A stretch of DNA of 64,000 bases from Mycobacterium paragordonae (lineage in GTDB: Bacteria > Actinomycetota > Actinomycetes > Mycobacteriales > Mycobacteriaceae): positions 5,332,001-5,396,000 of the forward strand of contig NZ_CP025546.1 of assembly GCF_003614435.1 (NCBI RefSeq), read 5' to 3'. Shown here piece by piece: positions 52,696 to 63,379 of the stretch; within the stretch, counting starts at the first letter, position 1; every line of letters starts with the position of its first letter. Position numbers and translations under genes: made by a program. A model generated the notes under the pieces. The model searched no databases. It was not told the DNA's origin and saw nothing but the letters and a program-made list of their open reading frames with translations.

Positions 52696-55453
52696 CGGAT
52701 CTCGCTTGGTCCGGCTCGTCTTCCAGCAGGGTGATGCGACCGCGGGCACCGTCCACGCTGACGGTCATGCCGGTGCGGATCGCGCTGGTCAAACCGTCGA
52801 TCTGCACGACGGTCGGCACTCCCAGCTCGCGGGCGATGACCGCGACATGGGTGAGTGGCGATGCGCGTTCGATTAGCAGCGCGGATGCAAAGGGAAGTGC
52901 CGCCACCCACCCCGGATCGGTGCGATAGGCCACCAGGATGCCGCCGGAGAAGTCTTCCGGCTTCTCCACGACAACCGCGCGTCCGGTCACCAGCCCGGGA
53001 CTCGACGGCGTTCCCTTGAGCTGCGTCCCGGCAGGCGCCTGAGTCACTTCGTCGGACAGGCTCCATCCGGCTATCCGCAGCGCCTCCGGGGAAAAGTCGA
53101 CTCCGCTCGTGGTGAATCGGCCCGGCGCCTTGAACCTGCGGTACTCCCCCGCCAGGGCTTTGCGACGAGAGATTCTCTCCCGCAACACCGTTGGGACTAT
53201 CGAGTCCTGATACACCGCGAACAACTCGTCGAGCCGAAGCAGGAAGACGTCGCCGGCCTCGACGACGATGCCGCGCTGTTCGAGGTCGCGACCCATCACG
53301 GCGACAAGGGATTTCAGGAATCCGAAGCCTCGCGTTCGGCAGAATCGCAGATGCTCGCGATGCACGCCCGCTCGCTGGATCTTGGCGCGCAGCGCATCGA
53401 AGAGCTTCCGGCGCGGGCCGTGCAGGTGGGCGTCGAGGTAAGCCTGCGCGGATTCGCCGGCATCGCGTGTCTCCTGATTGGAAGCCATCCGCAGCATGTG
53501 GAAGATGCCGGACGGGTCCTGCCGCAGGTCGGGCGCCTCGAGTTTGAGTTCGTCGAGGCAGCGGTAGCCGAATCTGTCGATGTACGCGTCGATCTCGCTG
53601 CGCAGCTGTTGCCAGTGCGAGTCCCCGGCATCATCGGCGTGCTCGACGAGCAACGAGTAGGCCTTCTTCGGCTCCGCGGCTTCGATGAATTGCCACAGGT
53701 CCGCGTGATCGCGCGCGAACGCGGCGATGTCTGCGAGTGCACGCGCCGGTTCGATGGACACCAAGTCGGTCCCGGGGTTGAGGATGGCGAAGCCGAACCA
53801 CTCCGGCGCCCTGGGCAGGAAAATTTTCATGAGGGCGGCGAAGGCACCCACCAGCGTCAAGAGGATGGCGTCGAGAACCATTGTCGGACCCCAGATGTCT
53901 GCCACCTCGTCATGAATCTGCCGGAACAGCCGGTAGGCCTGCGGACCGTCGAGCTTGGACACATCCGTCAGTCCGTGACGGTCGACGAACCGCTCGAATG
54001 AGTTGTCGAATCCCGCAATCAGCGCCTCGACCGACCAGAGACGTCGGGCATAGGTGGTGGTGGTACGTGCTCGAGACAACCATTTGGCGAGCGGATTGGG
54101 AAATACGAAGGGCCGCAGGGTTTTCGCGATCTTGCGGTCGAGCGGCTCGCTGACGCCGAGGGCGACTTCCAGCACGCGACGGTTCAGCGGATACCCGGGC
54201 GCGATCCCCACCATGCGGTACCAGTGCAACAGGTTGTAGTACACGTGACCGTTGAACTGGCCCAGCATGACCGGTAGCCAGGACTCCATCTGCGCCACCT
54301 GCGCCCGCGGCACCCGCAGACTTCGCGCGTAGGCCCGGTAGACGTCGCCGTACAGCGTGCGGGCGGTGGTGAAGGTCAGCGGCGAGGTGACACCCGCGAA
54401 ACTCTCGATGATGTTCGAGTTGTCCCACAGCCGAAGCTCACCCGGCGGCACGTCTTCACCGAGATGTTCTGCGGCCAAGGTACTTTGGTCGATCGGTGTG
54501 GTGATCGGGCGGGATTGCAGAAGCCACGTGTTCGACTCGTCGGCAGCCCATTCGATGTCCTGGGGGGTACCGAAGTGGTGTTCCACTCGGGACGCCAGGT
54601 CGACGAGCGATGCCCGCAACTCTGGGCCGATGCTGCGATGCCGTTGTCGATCGACCGTGACACCCACCGTTCGGACACCCCCGTCGAGCGCGGTGACGAC
54701 CATCTCCTGCTTGGCGGCGACCTTTTCGTCGACCGTTTCGCCAGTGCGTTTATCGATCACGACGAAGTCCGAGTCGACGGCGCCTGAGACCAGACCCTCG
54801 CCCAGGCCCCAGACGCCGTTGATGACGATGCGGTCCGGTGAACCGGTCACCGGGTCGGCGGTGAACACGACGCCGCTGCTGCGGGGCTGTACCAGGCGCT
54901 GCAGGATGACGGCGAGTGCGACGTCGTCCAAGTCGGCGGGGTCCAGACCGCGCATGTGGCGATAGCGCACAGCCCGCTCCGAGAAGGCCGATGCCCAGCA
55001 TTGACGGACCGCGTCTTCGACCGCGGCGGGCCCGCTCACATTCAAGATGGTGTCGAACAGCCCAGCGAACGAATGGGCAGCGCCGTCCTCCCCCCGACCG
55101 GAGGACCGCACGGCAACGGTTGGGGTGCCCAGGTAGTCCAGCGCTGCGCCTATCGCGTCCGAAACTGCTGCCGGGACGGGCGACTCCCGCAGCAACAACG
55201 CCGCGTCCGCCGCCTCCCGCAGCCGTTCCGACAGCGACACCGGGCCGCCGCTCAACCGGACGCCGGCCGCCGCGGCGGCGGCGTCGAAGGCTTCGGTGCC
55301 CAGAACCGCCCAGCGCGGTACCGGGAATCCGGCGGCGGTGAGTCTGTGGAGGTTGTGGGCCTTGCCGCCCAGGGCAGCGGCGGTCCCGTCGCCGAGGGCT
55401 TCATCGGTGCGGAGAAACGGCATTCGCGAGCCGCGTAGCGAATCCGGGTTCAT
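52688..55453 (-). CDS. PEP-synthase / rifampin-phosphotransferase-like enzyme
   Basis: About 921 residues. The N-terminal ATP-grasp domain has GGKAHNLHRLTAAGFPVP, VAVRSSGRGEDG and VNGVWGLGEGLVSG. The long middle domain has little recognisable similarity. The C-terminal mobile domain has RASPLTHVAVIARELGVPTVV, with the phospho-His near 869. This order is that of PEP synthase and rifampin phosphotransferase. It likely uses ATP to phosphorylate a small alcohol or lipid via phosphohistidine. I chose ATG 55453 (MNPDSLRGS). ATG 55423 is possible, and the frame open to 55798 is probably leader. It begins the eight-gene operon. Confidence 0.85.
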   Translation of the reverse strand: MNPDSLRGSRMPFLRTDEALGDGTAAALGGKAHNLHRLTAAGFPVPRWAVLGTEAFDAAAAAAGVRLSGGPVSLSERLREAADAALLLRESPVPAAVSDAIGAALDYLGTPTVAVRSSGRGEDGAAHSFAGLFDTILNVSGPAAVEDAVRQCWASAFSERAVRYRHMRGLDPADLDDVALAVILQRLVQPRSSGVVFTADPVTGSPDRIVINGVWGLGEGLVSGAVDSDFVVIDKRTGETVDEKVAAKQEMVVTALDGGVRTVGVTVDRQRHRSIGPELRASLVDLASRVEHHFGTPQDIEWAADESNTWLLQSRPITTPIDQSTLAAEHLGEDVPPGELRLWDNSNIIESFAGVTSPLTFTTARTLYGDVYRAYARSLRVPRAQVAQMESWLPVMLGQFNGHVYYNLLHWYRMVGIAPGYPLNRRVLEVALGVSEPLDRKIAKTLRPFVFPNPLAKWLSRARTTTTYARRLWSVEALIAGFDNSFERFVDRHGLTDVSKLDGPQAYRLFRQIHDEVADIWGPTMVLDAILLTLVGAFAALMKIFLPRAPEWFGFAILNPGTDLVSIEPARALADIAAFARDHADLWQFIEAAEPKKAYSLLVEHADDAGDSHWQQLRSEIDAYIDRFGYRCLDELKLEAPDLRQDPSGIFHMLRMASNQETRDAGESAQAYLDAHLHGPRRKLFDALRAKIQRAGVHREHLRFCRTRGFGFLKSLVAVMGRDLEQRGIVVEAGDVFLLRLDELFAVYQDSIVPTVLRERISRRKALAGEYRRFKAPGRFTTSGVDFSPEALRIAGWSLSDEVTQAPAGTQLKGTPSSPGLVTGRAVVVEKPEDFSGGILVAYRTDPGWVAALPFASALLIERASPLTHVAVIARELGVPTVVQIDGLTSAIRTGMTVSVDGARGRITLLEDEPDQARSDA

Positions 55454-56153
55454 CTGTCCGCATTCGTGAACGACATGGGACCCCTCTGCGGAATGAGAAA
55501 TGACCGACTGCATTCCAGTCTCTGGTCCGTCCGCGGAGCGGGATTGAGTAGTGCGGTACTGCATCTCGGCAACATGCCGGGCAGGTCCGAACGGCGAAGG
55601 CGGCGGCTGCATATCGGGGCAGGCGTTCCCCCCGCGTTCGGATCGAGTACGACCTTCACCGGCGTACCTCCCTGTCACGCCTTTCTCGGGGCTTATTCGA
55701 CCACTCGACCGAACCCTGCGAAAGGGGCAGAAGTACCCATCATCGGGGAACTTCGTCATTGTCGAGGCGTTTCTGTCGCTCTTACTTTTGTAGCTCAACT
55801 AGGAATGTTCCGTAGCCTGCCAGACACGTCTTGCGAGATCCTTGGCGAATTCTTGGTGGATCCTTGCCTTTCGGGATACAGCGGTGAAAGCCAACTCACT
55901 GCACTGCCAAAGGATTCTGGGTCAGCGGGCACAGCTCGTACCCCGCCGGGCAACGAAAGGACTTTGCCTGAATCAACTACGGGCGACAGCTAGTGCCCAA
56001 TGTCCTTGCGCATCAGCGCGGCCGGCGCATAATCATGGGCAATCTTTGTGGGACAGGGTGATAACGACAGCATCGGTTGCTCGATCATGGTGGATGACGT
56101 AGTCAATGCCCAGGCGCGGTCAACGCCCGCGCCCGCCGCGTGGTGAACCCCGC
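55454..56153. other. Long divergent intergenic region
   Basis: About 700 bases between the operon start and mmpL, less GC-rich than the genes around it, with several stop-free but unsupported frames. Inverted segments occur (CCTTTC near 55677 with GAAAGG near 55720). I see no conserved gene. It should hold the promoters of both transcripts and possibly a small RNA or leader ORF. Confidence 0.5.
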
Positions 56154-59045
56154 GTGACTACCACGCTCGCCCGCGACCCCCGCACCGAACGGCCGGTGAT
56201 CGCGCGATTGATCCACACGCTCGCGGTGCCGATCATCCTCTTCTGGGTGGCAGTCGCCGTGCTGCTCAGTGTGTTTGTCCCGCCATTGGAAGTGGTGGGT
56301 CAAGAGCACGCGGTGTCGCTGAGCCCCGCGGATGCTCCGTCCTTTGTGGCTATGAAAACGATTGCACGGGCATTCGACGAGGGCACCACCGACAGTTCCG
56401 TGTCGCTCGTCCTGGAGGGTGACCGACCTCTGGGCGACGATGCCCACAAGTTCTACGACGAATTAATCCGCAGGCTGAGAGCCGACCGGACGCATGTCCT
56501 GAACGTGCAGGACTTCTGGGGGGATCCGCTCACCGCGGCCGGGGCTCTCAGCAATGACGGAAAAGCGGTGAGCGTGCAGGTGAATCTCGCCGGTGATCAG
56601 GGCGACCCGCGGGCCAACGAATCCGTCGAAGCGGTCCGCGCGATTGTGAACAAGCAACCGCCGCCGCCCGGGGTCAAGGTCTACGTGACCGGGATAGCGG
56701 CGCTCGCGGCGGATTTGCAGCACAGCGGCGACACTTCGATGGTCCGGATCACCGTCACCTCGATCGCGGTGATCGTGATCATGTTGCTGCTGGTCTACCG
56801 TTCGCTCGTCACCGTGACTCTGCTGCTGGTCACGGTCGGTTTCGGATTGCTCAGTGCTCGGGGTGCGGTCGCGTTGCTGGGACACAACGGCCTGTTCGGG
56901 CTCTCCACGTTCGCGGTCAGCCTGCTCACTTCACTGACCATCGCGGCCAGCACCGACTACGGCATCTTCATCATCGGCCGCTACCAGGAGGCCCGGCAAT
57001 CCGGTGAAGAACGGGAATCGGCCTTCTACACCGCATACCGCGGCACGGCTCATGTCATCCTCGGCTCGGGATTGACGATCGCCGGGGCCGTCTTTTGCCT
57101 CAGCTTCGCCCGGCTGCCCTACTTCAGGACCCTGGGACTGCCCTGCGCGATAGGGATGCTGGTCGCGGTGCTGGTCGCGCTGACGCTGGGGCCGGCGGTT
57201 CTCACGGTCGCCAGCCGGTTCGGCTACTTCGACCCGAAACGGCTGCTCAAAGTACGCGGCTGGCGGCGCATCGGCACCGCCGTGGTCCGTTGGCCACTGC
57301 CCATTCTCGCCGTCACACTGACCGTCGCCCTGATCGGCCTGCTCACCTTGCCCGGATACCGGGCCAACTACAGCGACCGGAATTATCTGCCTGACTTCGT
57401 TCCCGCCAACGCGGGTTTCATGGCGGCGGACCGCCATTTTCCCCAGGCCCGAATGAAGCCGGAAGTCTTAATGATCAAGACCGACCACGACGTGCGCAAT
57501 CCAGCCGACTTCCTCATTCTGGACAAACTGGCCAAGGGCATATTTCAAGTGCCGGGAATTTCCCGGGTCCAGACGATAACCCGGCCGGCAGGAACGACGA
57601 TGGAACACACGACGATACCGTTTTTGCTGAGCATGCAGAATGCCGGTTTGGCGGAGACCATGACGTTCCAACGCAAGCGGATGGACGACCTGCTGAAACA
57701 AGCCGACGAGATGGCCGAGACCGCGGCGCTGATGAGGCGGATGTATCAACTGATGACCCAACTCTCCGCGACCACCCACCGCATGGTGGGCGACACCGTT
57801 GAAATGCAACAGACCACGAAAGGGTTGCGCGACCGCCTCGCCGACTTCGACGACTTCTGGCGACCGCTTCGTAGCTATTTCTATTGGGAGAAGCACTGTT
57901 TCGACATTCCGATCTGTTGGTCGGCCAGATCCGTTTTCGACGCGCTGGACGGTCTCGACCAGATCGACGAGAAGCTGGACCGCCTCGTCGGTGACATCCG
58001 GCAGCTGGATGTATTGATGCCGCAAATGGTCGGGACATTTCCGCCGATGATCGATTCGATGGAGAGCATGCGCGTCATGGTGCTGAGCATGCACAGCACC
58101 ATGTCCGGAATCTTCGAGCAGATGGATGAGACGAGCGAGGATGCCACCGCCATGGGCCACGCATTCGACGCTGCCAAGAATGACGATTCGTTCTATCTGC
58201 CGCCGGAGGTGTTCAAGAACGCGGATTTCAAGCGTGCCATGAAGCTATTCATTTCCGCCGACGGGCATTCGGTTCGGTTCATTATTCTGCACCGGGGAGA
58301 TCCCGGATCGCCCGAGGGAATTGCCCGTGTCGATGCCATCAGAACGGCAGCGGAGGAGTCGCTCAAGGGCACGCCGCTGGAGGACTCCCAGATCTATCTG
58401 GCCGGCACCGCGGCCTTCTTCAAAGACATGTCCGACGGCGCCAGATGGGACCTGCTCATCGCGGGCATCTCGTCTCTCTGTCTGATCTTCGTCATCATGC
58501 TGCTCATCACCCGCGCCCTGGTGGCTGCCGCGGTCATCGTAGGTACGGTGGGCATTTCGCTGGGCGCCTCCTTCGGACTCTCGGTCCTGGTCTGGCAGCA
58601 TCTGCTCGGCATCGAACTGCATTGGCTCGTAGTCGCCATGTCCGTCATCGTCCTGCTGGCCGTGGGATCGGACTACAACCTGCTGCTGGTGTCCCGGTTC
58701 AAACAAGAAATCGGCGCCGGCGCCGGCCTCAATACCGCAATCATTCGTGCGATGGGTGGCACCGGCAAAGTCGTGACGAATGCGGGCCTGGTGTTCACGT
58801 TCACGATGGCCACCATGGTGGTCAGCGATGTGCGGGTGATCGGGCAGGTGGGCACCACGATCGGAATCGGGTTGCTGTTCGACACCCTGGTCGTCCGCGC
58901 GTTCATGATGCCGTCCATCGCCGCCCTGTTGGGACGCTGGTTCTGGTGGCCGATCCCGGTGCGTACCCGGGCGGCCGGCGCCGGTTCACGCCGGGCCCCC
59001 ATGCCGGGACAGGACCGTCTGGCTCGGCAGCTACCGAGTGGGTAG
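56154..59045 (+). CDS. MmpL-family RND lipid transporter
   Basis: A 963-residue MmpL protein. Two membrane bundles flank two periplasmic domains. [21 protein letters not shown] is the first helix. The proton-relay loops are [18 protein letters not shown] (first) and [17 protein letters not shown] (second), and [11 protein letters not shown] precedes the second bundle. MmpL proteins export lipids or siderophores to the cell envelope. No MmpS gene is adjacent. GTG 56154 ([15 protein letters not shown]) is favoured over the frame from 56106. It diverges from the biosynthetic operon and is its likely exporter. Its 3' end overlaps the next gene by 15 bases. Confidence 0.92.
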   Translation: MTTTLARDPRTERPVIARLIHTLAVPIILFWVAVAVLLSVFVPPLEVVGQEHAVSLSPADAPSFVAMKTIARAFDEGTTDSSVSLVLEGDRPLGDDAHKFYDELIRRLRADRTHVLNVQDFWGDPLTAAGALSNDGKAVSVQVNLAGDQGDPRANESVEAVRAIVNKQPPPPGVKVYVTGIAALAADLQHSGDTSMVRITVTSIAVIVIMLLLVYRSLVTVTLLLVTVGFGLLSARGAVALLGHNGLFGLSTFAVSLLTSLTIAASTDYGIFIIGRYQEARQSGEERESAFYTAYRGTAHVILGSGLTIAGAVFCLSFARLPYFRTLGLPCAIGMLVAVLVALTLGPAVLTVASRFGYFDPKRLLKVRGWRRIGTAVVRWPLPILAVTLTVALIGLLTLPGYRANYSDRNYLPDFVPANAGFMAADRHFPQARMKPEVLMIKTDHDVRNPADFLILDKLAKGIFQVPGISRVQTITRPAGTTMEHTTIPFLLSMQNAGLAETMTFQRKRMDDLLKQADEMAETAALMRRMYQLMTQLSATTHRMVGDTVEMQQTTKGLRDRLADFDDFWRPLRSYFYWEKHCFDIPICWSARSVFDALDGLDQIDEKLDRLVGDIRQLDVLMPQMVGTFPPMIDSMESMRVMVLSMHSTMSGIFEQMDETSEDATAMGHAFDAAKNDDSFYLPPEVFKNADFKRAMKLFISADGHSVRFIILHRGDPGSPEGIARVDAIRTAAEESLKGTPLEDSQIYLAGTAAFFKDMSDGARWDLLIAGISSLCLIFVIMLLITRALVAAAVIVGTVGISLGASFGLSVLVWQHLLGIELHWLVVAMSVIVLLAVGSDYNLLLVSRFKQEIGAGAGLNTAIIRAMGGTGKVVTNAGLVFTFTMATMVVSDVRVIGQVGTTIGIGLLFDTLVVRAFMMPSIAALLGRWFWWPIPVRTRAAGAGSRRAPMPGQDRLARQLPSG

Positions 59046-59675
59046 CGGCTGCGCGGACTGCGTCGCGGCCGCCAGCGTCCGGAACTGATCGGGCGTCCCG
59101 GCCCCGGTGATGGCGACCTGGGTGGGGCCCGCCGGGCTGGCGAGCCTGGTGGTCCACACCGGCTCGACCGCGCCGTTCTGGTCGGCACCCTGGTAGATCA
59201 CCCAACTCGTGCCGTTGACGTCTACCGTCCCGCTCGGATACATGCCGGAATGGATGGAGCCGACCAGTTTGTCCTCGTCGGCATTGCTCTGCGTCAGGCT
59301 CAGGTACATCCCGGTCGGGCTGATGAACCCGACGGTCGAGGTGGCCGCATGCAAACGCTGGCCGGCGGCTGCGTCCGTGCGTCCGGCGTCGATTCCGCCA
59401 CGCCCGCCGGAATTCGCCTGCCAGTCTGGTGGCAGTTGCGGCAACCGGATGGGGAATCCGAGGGTCGCGGCGTCTGCCCGCAGGGCCGCCGCGGCGTCAT
59501 ACGACGGAATCTTGCCCCGATTGGTCCCACCCGGTGCGATGGAGCACATCCCCACCATGCCCGCCAGCAGGATGCAGCCGATCACCAGAGGCAGCAGCGA
59601 CCAGAACATGTCGCGTCCGTCCTGCAGCAACCGCGGCTTGGCCGGCTTGGGGGCAGGCTGCGGCTCCGAGGTCAC
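59031..59675 (-). CDS. DUF4245 membrane protein (Rv1100-like)
   Basis: A 214-residue protein with one N-terminal membrane helix ([18 protein letters not shown]) and an extracytoplasmic DUF4245 domain ([36 protein letters not shown]). No enzymatic motif. GTG 59675 is chosen; the longer frame to 59732 has no ribosome site. Position before glpX matches Rv1100. It marks the return to conserved gene order after the inserted cluster. Confidence 0.85.
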   Translation of the reverse strand: MTSEPQPAPKPAKPRLLQDGRDMFWSLLPLVIGCILLAGMVGMCSIAPGGTNRGKIPSYDAAAALRADAATLGFPIRLPQLPPDWQANSGGRGGIDAGRTDAAAGQRLHAATSTVGFISPTGMYLSLTQSNADEDKLVGSIHSGMYPSGTVDVNGTSWVIYQGADQNGAVEPVWTTRLASPAGPTQVAITGAGTPDQFRTLAAATQSAQPLPTR

Positions 59676-59750
59676 TTTGCAAGTATCCCAGCTCCAGTCG
59701 AGCGTTCCGCTTCTGGGACAATCTGCAACCATGAACGAAGGGCGCCAACC

Positions 59751-60827
59751 ATGACTGCACAGGGATCAGGCTCGTCGCCGACCGTTGCGACACCGTCGCA
59801 CGCCCGACCGCGTGGCGAAGCCCCCGACCGAAACCTGGCTCTCGAGTTGGTGCGCGTCACCGAGGCCGGCGCTATGGCCGCCGGTCGCTGGGTGGGCCGC
59901 GGCGACAAGGAGGGTGGCGACGGCGCGGCCGTCGACGCGATAAGAGAACTGGTCAACTCGGTCTCGATGCGCGGCGTCGTGGTCATCGGTGAAGGCGAGA
60001 AAGACGAAGCCCCGATGCTCTACAACGGCGAGGAAGTCGGCAACGGCGACGGCCCCGACTGCGACTTCGCCGTCGACCCCATCGACGGCACCACGCTGAT
60101 GAGCAAAGGCATGCCCAACGCGATCTCGGTCCTGGCAGTGGCCGACCGCGGGGCGATGTTCGACCCCTCGGCGGTGTTCTACATGAACAAGATCGCCGTC
60201 GGCCCCGATGCCGCCCACGTGCTGGACATCACCGCCCCGATCGCCGAGAACGTCCGGGCGGTCGCCCGGGTCAAGGAACTGTCGGTGCGGGACATGACCG
60301 TATGCATCCTGGACCGCCCCCGGCACGCCCAGTTGATCGCCGACGTCCGCGCCACCGGCGCCCGGATCCGGCTCATCACCGACGGGGACGTCGCCGGAGC
60401 CATCTCGGCCTGTCGGCCGGGTTCGGGCACCGACATGCTGGCCGGTATCGGCGGAACCCCGGAGGGCATCATCACCGCGGCGGCGATCCGCTGCATGGGC
60501 GGCGCCATCCAGGCACAGTTGGCACCCAAGGACGACGCCGAGCGCCAGAAGGCCATCGACGCCGGCCACGACGTCGGGCGGGTGCTGACCACCACCGACC
60601 TGGTGTCCGGCGAGAACGTATTCTTCTGCGCCACCGGCGTCACCGACGGCGACCTGCTCAAAGGCGTGCGCTACTACCCGGGTGGCTGCACCACGCAGTC
60701 GATCGTGATGCGTTCCAAGTCGGGCACCGTGCGCATGATCGAGGCCTACCACCGGCTGTCCAAGCTCAACGAATACTCGGCAATCGACTTCACCGGCGAC
60801 AGCAACGCCGCCTATCCCCTGCCCTGA
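59751..60827 (+). CDS. glpX: Class II fructose-1,6-bisphosphatase
   Basis: A 358-residue GlpX-type FBPase. Metal and phosphate sites [22 protein letters not shown], and [20 protein letters not shown]. It performs the gluconeogenic step from fructose 1,6-bisphosphate in the cytosol and is the main FBPase of mycobacteria (Rv1099c). A seven-codon ORF (59731-59754) overlaps its ATG (ATGA) and contains the GAAGG site. Upstream of fum with 26 bases between. Confidence 0.96.
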   Translation: MTAQGSGSSPTVATPSHARPRGEAPDRNLALELVRVTEAGAMAAGRWVGRGDKEGGDGAAVDAIRELVNSVSMRGVVVIGEGEKDEAPMLYNGEEVGNGDGPDCDFAVDPIDGTTLMSKGMPNAISVLAVADRGAMFDPSAVFYMNKIAVGPDAAHVLDITAPIAENVRAVARVKELSVRDMTVCILDRPRHAQLIADVRATGARIRLITDGDVAGAISACRPGSGTDMLAGIGGTPEGIITAAAIRCMGGAIQAQLAPKDDAERQKAIDAGHDVGRVLTTTDLVSGENVFFCATGVTDGDLLKGVRYYPGGCTTQSIVMRSKSGTVRMIEAYHRLSKLNEYSAIDFTGDSNAAYPLP

Positions 60828-60853
60828 CACCTATAAAAGCAAGGATCTTATCT

Positions 60854-62269
60854 ATGGCCGATTCAGGCGCTCCCGAAGGCGAATACCGCATCGAGCACGA
60901 CACCATGGGCGAGGTCCGGGTGCCGGTGAACGCGTTGTGGCGCGCGCAAACCCAGCGCGCGGTGGAGAACTTCCCGATCTCGGGTCGCGGTCTGGAGCGC
61001 ACCCAGATCCGGGCGCTGGGTCTGCTGAAAGGCGCCTGCGCGCAGGTGAACAAGGACCTCGGGCTGCTGGACCCGGAGAAGGCCGAGGCGATCATCGCCG
61101 CGGCCGCCGAGATCGCCGACGGCAAGCACGACGACCAGTTCCCCATCGACGTCTTCCAGACGGGCTCGGGGACCAGTTCGAACATGAACACCAACGAGGT
61201 GATCGCGTCGATCGCGGCGGCCAACGGGGTGAAGGTGCACCCCAACGACGACGTCAACATGTCGCAGTCGTCCAACGACACGTTCCCGACCGCGACCCAC
61301 ATCGCGGCCACCGAGGCCGCGGTGCGTCATCTCATTCCCGCGCTCGAAGTGCTGCAGAACGCGTTGTCGGCCAAGGCACTCGAGTGGCAGACGGTAGTCA
61401 AGTCCGGACGCACCCACCTGATGGATGCCGTCCCGGTGACTCTCGGCCAGGAGTTCAGCGGGTACGCGCGCCAGATCGAGGCCGGCATCGAGCGGGTGCG
61501 GTCGACCCTGCCCCGGCTGGGTGAACTGGCGATCGGCGGCACCGCGGTCGGCACCGGCCTCAACGCCCCCGAAGGATTCGGCGTCCGGGTGGTGGCGGTG
61601 CTGGTCGAATCGACGGGCCTGTCCGAGTTGCGCACGGCGACAAACTCTTTCGAGGCGCAGGCGGCCCGCGACGGGCTGGTCGAGGCGTCCGGCGCGCTGC
61701 GCACCATCGCGGTGTCCCTGACCAAGATCGCCAACGACATCCGCTGGATGGGTTCGGGCCCGCTGACCGGCCTGGCCGAAATCCAGCTGCCCGACCTGCA
61801 GCCGGGCAGCTCGATCATGCCGGGCAAGGTGAATCCGGTTCTGCCCGAAGCGGTTACCCAGGTGGCCGCGCAGGTGATCGGCAATGACGCCGCGGTCGCG
61901 GTCGGCGGCTTGTCGGGCGCCTTCGAGCTCAACGTCTACATCCCGATGATGGCCCGCAACATCCTCGAGTCGTACAAGCTGCTGACCAACGTTTCGAGGC
62001 TGTTCGCGGACCGGTGCATCACCGGACTGGTCGCCAACGTCGAGCACCTGCGCGAGCTGGCCGAGTCCTCGCCGTCGATCGTGACCCCGCTGAACTCGGC
62101 CATCGGGTACGAGGAGGCGGCCGCGGTGGCCAAGCAGGCGCTCAAGGAGCGCAAGACGATCCGGCAGACCGTCATCGATCGCGGCCTGATCGGCGACAAG
62201 TTGTCGGAAGAGGAGCTGGATCGCCGCCTCGACGTGCTGGCGATGGCGAAGGTCGAGCCGCTCGACTGA
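60854..62269 (+). CDS. fum: Class II fumarate hydratase
   Basis: A 471-residue fumarase C-type enzyme of the TCA cycle, converting fumarate to malate. The signature [22 protein letters not shown] and NTNEVIAS segments are intact. AAGGA lies 8 bases before ATG 60854. Probably co-transcribed with glpX, as for Rv1099c-Rv1098c. Confidence 0.97.
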   Translation: MADSGAPEGEYRIEHDTMGEVRVPVNALWRAQTQRAVENFPISGRGLERTQIRALGLLKGACAQVNKDLGLLDPEKAEAIIAAAAEIADGKHDDQFPIDVFQTGSGTSSNMNTNEVIASIAAANGVKVHPNDDVNMSQSSNDTFPTATHIAATEAAVRHLIPALEVLQNALSAKALEWQTVVKSGRTHLMDAVPVTLGQEFSGYARQIEAGIERVRSTLPRLGELAIGGTAVGTGLNAPEGFGVRVVAVLVESTGLSELRTATNSFEAQAARDGLVEASGALRTIAVSLTKIANDIRWMGSGPLTGLAEIQLPDLQPGSSIMPGKVNPVLPEAVTQVAAQVIGNDAAVAVGGLSGAFELNVYIPMMARNILESYKLLTNVSRLFADRCITGLVANVEHLRELAESSPSIVTPLNSAIGYEEAAAVAKQALKERKTIRQTVIDRGLIGDKLSEEELDRRLDVLAMAKVEPLD

Positions 62270-62365
62270 CTCGGATGGTGGCGGCCCGCAGGTACCCTGC
62301 GGTGGACGCGGTTGTGTGGCTATCTCAGCGTAGAGGCGGCCGGTGAGAGTAAGGGTGATTCAGTA

Positions 62366-63379
62366 ATGACGGTTCCCCCCGGCGGTCCCTACGGTCAGGA
62401 TCCCTACGGCACGAACCCGTATGGGCAGCAACCGTATTGGGGCGGCCAGCCCCAGGGCCAGCCACCCGGACAGCCGCAGGGCCCACCGCCCGGACAGCCG
62501 CAGGGCCCGCCGCCCGGCTCCTACCCGTATCCCCCACCGGGTGGTCAGTACCCGCCGGGCACCGACCCGTATGGCGTCCCCGGCGGTTATCCGCCTCAGC
62601 AATTCGGTCCCCCCGGACAACCTGGCTGGCAGCAGGGAGGCTACCCACCCGGTCCCCCGCCGTCCGGTGGCAATTCGAAGCTGCCGTGGCTGATCGTCGC
62701 CGGCATCGCGGTGCTGGGCGTCATCGTGCTGGTGGTGATCCTGGTGGTCTCGCTGAAGGGCAATGGAAACGAGTCCCCGACGGCGGGCCCGTCGGGGACG
62801 ACGAGCGCCGCGACGTCGGCTCCCGACACGTCGATGCAGACCGCGACGGACTGCACTCCCAACGTCTCCGGTGGCAACAAACCCACCGGCGACACGGTCT
62901 CGGCCGGCAAGTTGTCGTTCCCCACCAGCGTGGCGCCGGGATGGCAGCCGTATGTGGACGACCAGAACCCCAACATGATCGACGCGGTCGGCCTGGGCGC
63001 GGAGGTACCCAACGCCAGTCAGTGGATGATGCAGGTTGAGGTCGCCGTCACCAACTTCGTGACCAGCATGGACGTCACCGCGCAGGCATCGAAGCTGATG
63101 GACTGCGTCGCCAACGGCCCCGGCTACGTCCAGTCGAATCCCACGCTGGGCCCGAAGAAGACGTCGTCGATGACGGTCGACGGGGTCAAGGCCGCCCGGG
63201 TGGATGCCGACGTCACGATCGCCGACACCACGCGCGGCGTGAAGGGTGACACGGTGACGATCATCGCCGTCGACACCAAACCGGTCACCATCTTCCTGGG
63301 CGCGACGGCCATCGGCGACAAGGCCTCGGCGGCCATCGTCGACAAAGTCATTGCTTCGCTGAAGGTTTCGAAGAAATAG
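62366..63379 (+). CDS. Proline/glycine-rich membrane protein (Rv1097c-like)
   Basis: A 337-residue protein. Residues 1-100 are Pro/Gly/Gln/Tyr-rich with repeated GQPQGPPP units. One membrane helix follows (about 108-132, LIVAGIAVLGVIVLVVILVV), then a Thr/Ser-rich linker and an extracytoplasmic domain with Cys pairs (ATDCTPNV, MDCVANG). It looks like an envelope protein with a proline-rich cytosolic tail. ATG 62366 follows AAGGGTGA. Position after fum matches Rv1097c. Confidence 0.85.
   Translation: MTVPPGGPYGQDPYGTNPYGQQPYWGGQPQGQPPGQPQGPPPGQPQGPPPGSYPYPPPGGQYPPGTDPYGVPGGYPPQQFGPPGQPGWQQGGYPPGPPPSGGNSKLPWLIVAGIAVLGVIVLVVILVVSLKGNGNESPTAGPSGTTSAATSAPDTSMQTATDCTPNVSGGNKPTGDTVSAGKLSFPTSVAPGWQPYVDDQNPNMIDAVGLGAEVPNASQWMMQVEVAVTNFVTSMDVTAQASKLMDCVANGPGYVQSNPTLGPKKTSSMTVDGVKAARVDADVTIADTTRGVKGDTVTIIAVDTKPVTIFLGATAIGDKASAAIVDKVIASLKVSKK

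Noticed and set aside
55454-55798. N-terminal extension of the PEP-synthase-like protein to 55798
   Set aside because: The translation (MSYKSKSDRN and onward) does not resemble the family start, and the DNA has intergenic composition. The family domain begins near MPFLRTDEALG.
59731-59754. Seven-codon ORF overlapping the glpX ATG as a regulatory leader peptide
   Set aside because: Too short to distinguish from chance, and glpX has its own GAAGG ribosome site inside it.
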